Both the position numbers and the translations under genes were made by a program. The notes beneath the pieces were generated by a model, which was not told where the DNA came from, searched no databases, and saw only the letters and a program-made list of their open reading frames with translations. From the NCBI GenBank assembly GCA_025352915.1, contig JANXSA010000384.1:1-7597 (forward strand): a stretch of 7,597 bases of DNA. Direction: 5' to 3'. Source of the stretch: Rhodospirillales bacterium. GTDB taxonomy: Bacteria; Pseudomonadota; Alphaproteobacteria; Acetobacterales; Acetobacteraceae. This document shows positions 6,427 through 7,597 of this stretch, piece by piece (the stretch's first letter is position 1; the number at the start of each line of letters is the position of its first letter).

Positions 6427-7505
6427 ACGACAGTGATATTCGCATCGAGATCAGTGATCTCGTGGTTAATTACGGCGATGTGCGCGCGGTGGACGGGGTC
6501 AGCCTGAGTGTGACCCAGGGCGAGCTGGTGACGCTGCTGGGGCCGTCGGGCTGCGGCAAGACCACGACGTTGCGGGCGGTGGCCGGGCTGGAGGACCCGT
6601 CCAACGGAGTGATCCGGCTGGGTGGCACCACGGTCTATTCGGCAGCGGCCAAACGGAACCTGCCGTCAGAGAAGCGCGGCGTTTCGATGGTGTTCCAGTC
6701 CTATGCCATCTGGCCGCACATGACGGTATTCGACAACGTGGCCTACGGGCTCAAGGTCCGCCGCATGGCCAAGGCCGATATCGCCACCAACGTGGCCCGC
6801 GTGTTGGACCTGGTGCAGATGCGCGAATATGCCGACCGGCCGTCATCGAAGCTGTCGGGTGGGCAGCAGCAGCGGGTGGCGGTGGCGCGGGCGATCGCGT
6901 TCTCGCCGGAGGTTTTGCTGTTCGACGAGCCGTTGTCGAACCTGGATGCAAAGTTGCGGGTGCAGATGCGAGTGGAACTGCGCGAGTTGCAGAAACGGCT
7001 GGGGATCACCGCCCTTTATGTCACGCACGACCAGGAAGAAGCATTGGCGATCTCAGACCGCGTGATCGTGATGAATGCCGGACGGATCGAGCAGATCGGC
7101 ACCCCGGAAGACATCTATCGCCACCCCCGTACCCTGTTCGTGGCGGATTTCGTGGGCAACGCGAACATGGTGCACGGCCAGGCACTAGGCGCGGTTGAGA
7201 ACGGCGTCGTCAGCTTTGCCAGCGCAGCGGGGCCGGTATTCAAGGCGGTGGCCGCCGATAGGGCGGTGGGCAATGCAGTGGCGATCCAGGCGGCGTATAT
7301 CGATATTCTGCCGGCGGGCCGTGACGATTTTCCGAACGCGACCGTCGGGGTGATCCACCGGCGGATGTTCCACGGCGATTTCATTCAGTACGTGATCAAC
7401 TGGCCGTGTGGGCAATTGCTGGTGCGCCTGCCGCCGACGACGAATTTTGCCGAGGGTGAGGCGGTGACGATTTCATTCGCGGCGGAGCATTGTGTGCTCT
7501 TGTGA
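6423..7505 (+). CDS. ABC importer ATP-binding protein with C-terminal TOBE domain (FbpC/PotA-like)
   Basis: This 360-residue ATPase drives the importer from the cytoplasmic side. All nucleotide-binding elements are present: A-loop Tyr (Y17), Walker A GPSGCGKTT (40-48), Q-loop FQSYAIWP (91-98), signature LSGGQQQR (144-151), Walker B VLLFDEP (164-170), D-loop SNLDA (172-176) and switch His H202 in VTHDQEEAL. Residues from about 240 (VADFVGNANMV) to the end form the regulatory TOBE/MOI-like region, ending in RLPPTTNFAEGEAVTISF. The start is GTG at 6423, overlapping the permease TGA by four bases (GTGA), with GGAG (6412-6415) seven bases upstream. This start directly precedes DIRIEISDLVVNYG, the normal beginning of the family. 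The frame is open far upstream to 5661, but that part is only the shadow of the permease. The tight overlap shows co-translation. The exact substrate class cannot be read. Confidence 0.95.
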   Translation: MNDSDIRIEISDLVVNYGDVRAVDGVSLSVTQGELVTLLGPSGCGKTTTLRAVAGLEDPSNGVIRLGGTTVYSAAAKRNLPSEKRGVSMVFQSYAIWPHMTVFDNVAYGLKVRRMAKADIATNVARVLDLVQMREYADRPSSKLSGGQQQRVAVARAIAFSPEVLLFDEPLSNLDAKLRVQMRVELRELQKRLGITALYVTHDQEEALAISDRVIVMNAGRIEQIGTPEDIYRHPRTLFVADFVGNANMVHGQALGAVENGVVSFASAAGPVFKAVAADRAVGNAVAIQAAYIDILPAGRDDFPNATVGVIHRRMFHGDFIQYVINWPCGQLLVRLPPTTNFAEGEAVTISFAAEHCVLL

Positions 7506-7552
7506 CGCGCGATCGGGGTTGAGGTCAGCAAGGTGGGCTCTGCCCAGACCCG

Positions 7553-7571
7553 CCAGGGGCCAAGCCCCTGG
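7553..7571 (+). terminator. GC-rich hairpin after the ABC operon, possible terminator or dispersed intergenic repeat
   Basis: CCAGGGGC (7553-7560) and GCCCCTGG (7564-7571) form a perfect 8-base-pair stem with a CAA loop, 48 bases after the ATPase stop. It is preceded by TCTG-CC-CAGA (about 7539-7548), a smaller palindrome. No T-run follows; the next bases are ACCTTGAATATATGAG. The wording 'CTCTGCCCAGACCCGCCAGGGGC...GCCCCTGGACC' resembles an intergenic sequence I know from Acetobacteraceae genomes. A terminator role is likely by position but not proven. The last 26 bases of the window hold nothing else that I recognise. Confidence 0.6.
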
Positions 7572-7597
7572 ACCTTGAATATATGAGAAAATTGTAT

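Noticed and set aside
1..7597. tRNA or rRNA genes, CRISPR arrays, insertion sequences, phage or defence genes.
   Set aside because: No direct-repeat array, transposase or integrase motif, or tRNA-like sequence was seen on either strand; intergenic space is small and accounted for.

Overview
The window is GC-rich bacterial DNA carrying six protein genes, the first cut by the window edge. The organism is probably an alphaproteobacterium, and I lean towards Acetobacteraceae. Two signs point there: a long A/T-rich hairpin between the convergent genes (651-710), and a GC-rich hairpin after the last gene (7553-7571) set in a 'CTCTGCCCAGACCCGCCAGGGGC' type of context. Both resemble intergenic sequences I know from that family. 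This is recognition from memory, not a search result.

Layout. Bases 2-640 (+) hold the 3' part of an oligopeptide/dipeptide-type ABC ATPase (DppF/OppF class), which presumably closes an upstream peptide-import operon. A long hairpin separates it from a leftward block on the minus strand. Read in its own direction, this block runs: a Bug/TctC-type periplasmic binding protein (3390-2437), a small zinc-ribbon/OB-fold DUF35 protein (2330-1914), and a thiolase-fold protein (1900-725). The last two are 13 bases apart and look co-translated. The thiolase-like protein lacks the catalytic Cys and the GHP-type His motif of real thiolases, and it has tyrosines where the Ltp2-type acyl-CoA retro-aldolases have theirs. 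DUF35 plus Ltp2-like protein is the known architecture of the steroid side-chain aldolase, so the pair may act on a branched or cyclic acyl-CoA. The substrate cannot be read from the sequence.

A divergent intergenic region of about 200 bases (3391-3593) with two small palindromes separates this block from a rightward operon. That operon is a complete binding-protein-dependent ABC importer: periplasmic substrate-binding protein (3594-4676), a fused two-domain permease (4693-6426), and an ATPase with a C-terminal TOBE domain (6423-7505, GTG start overlapping the permease stop). The architecture is that of the Fe(III)/FbpABC-like and related (phosphonate, polyamine, sulfate-type) importers. The binding protein shows no obvious ferric-binding Tyr-Tyr pair, so the substrate stays open. 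The window ends in a hairpin and non-coding sequence.

Overall this is a transport-and-catabolism accessory region. I see no mobile element, CRISPR array, RNA gene or clearly new type of system. The most interesting item is the non-thiolase 'thiolase' with its DUF35 partner and adjacent orphan binding protein.
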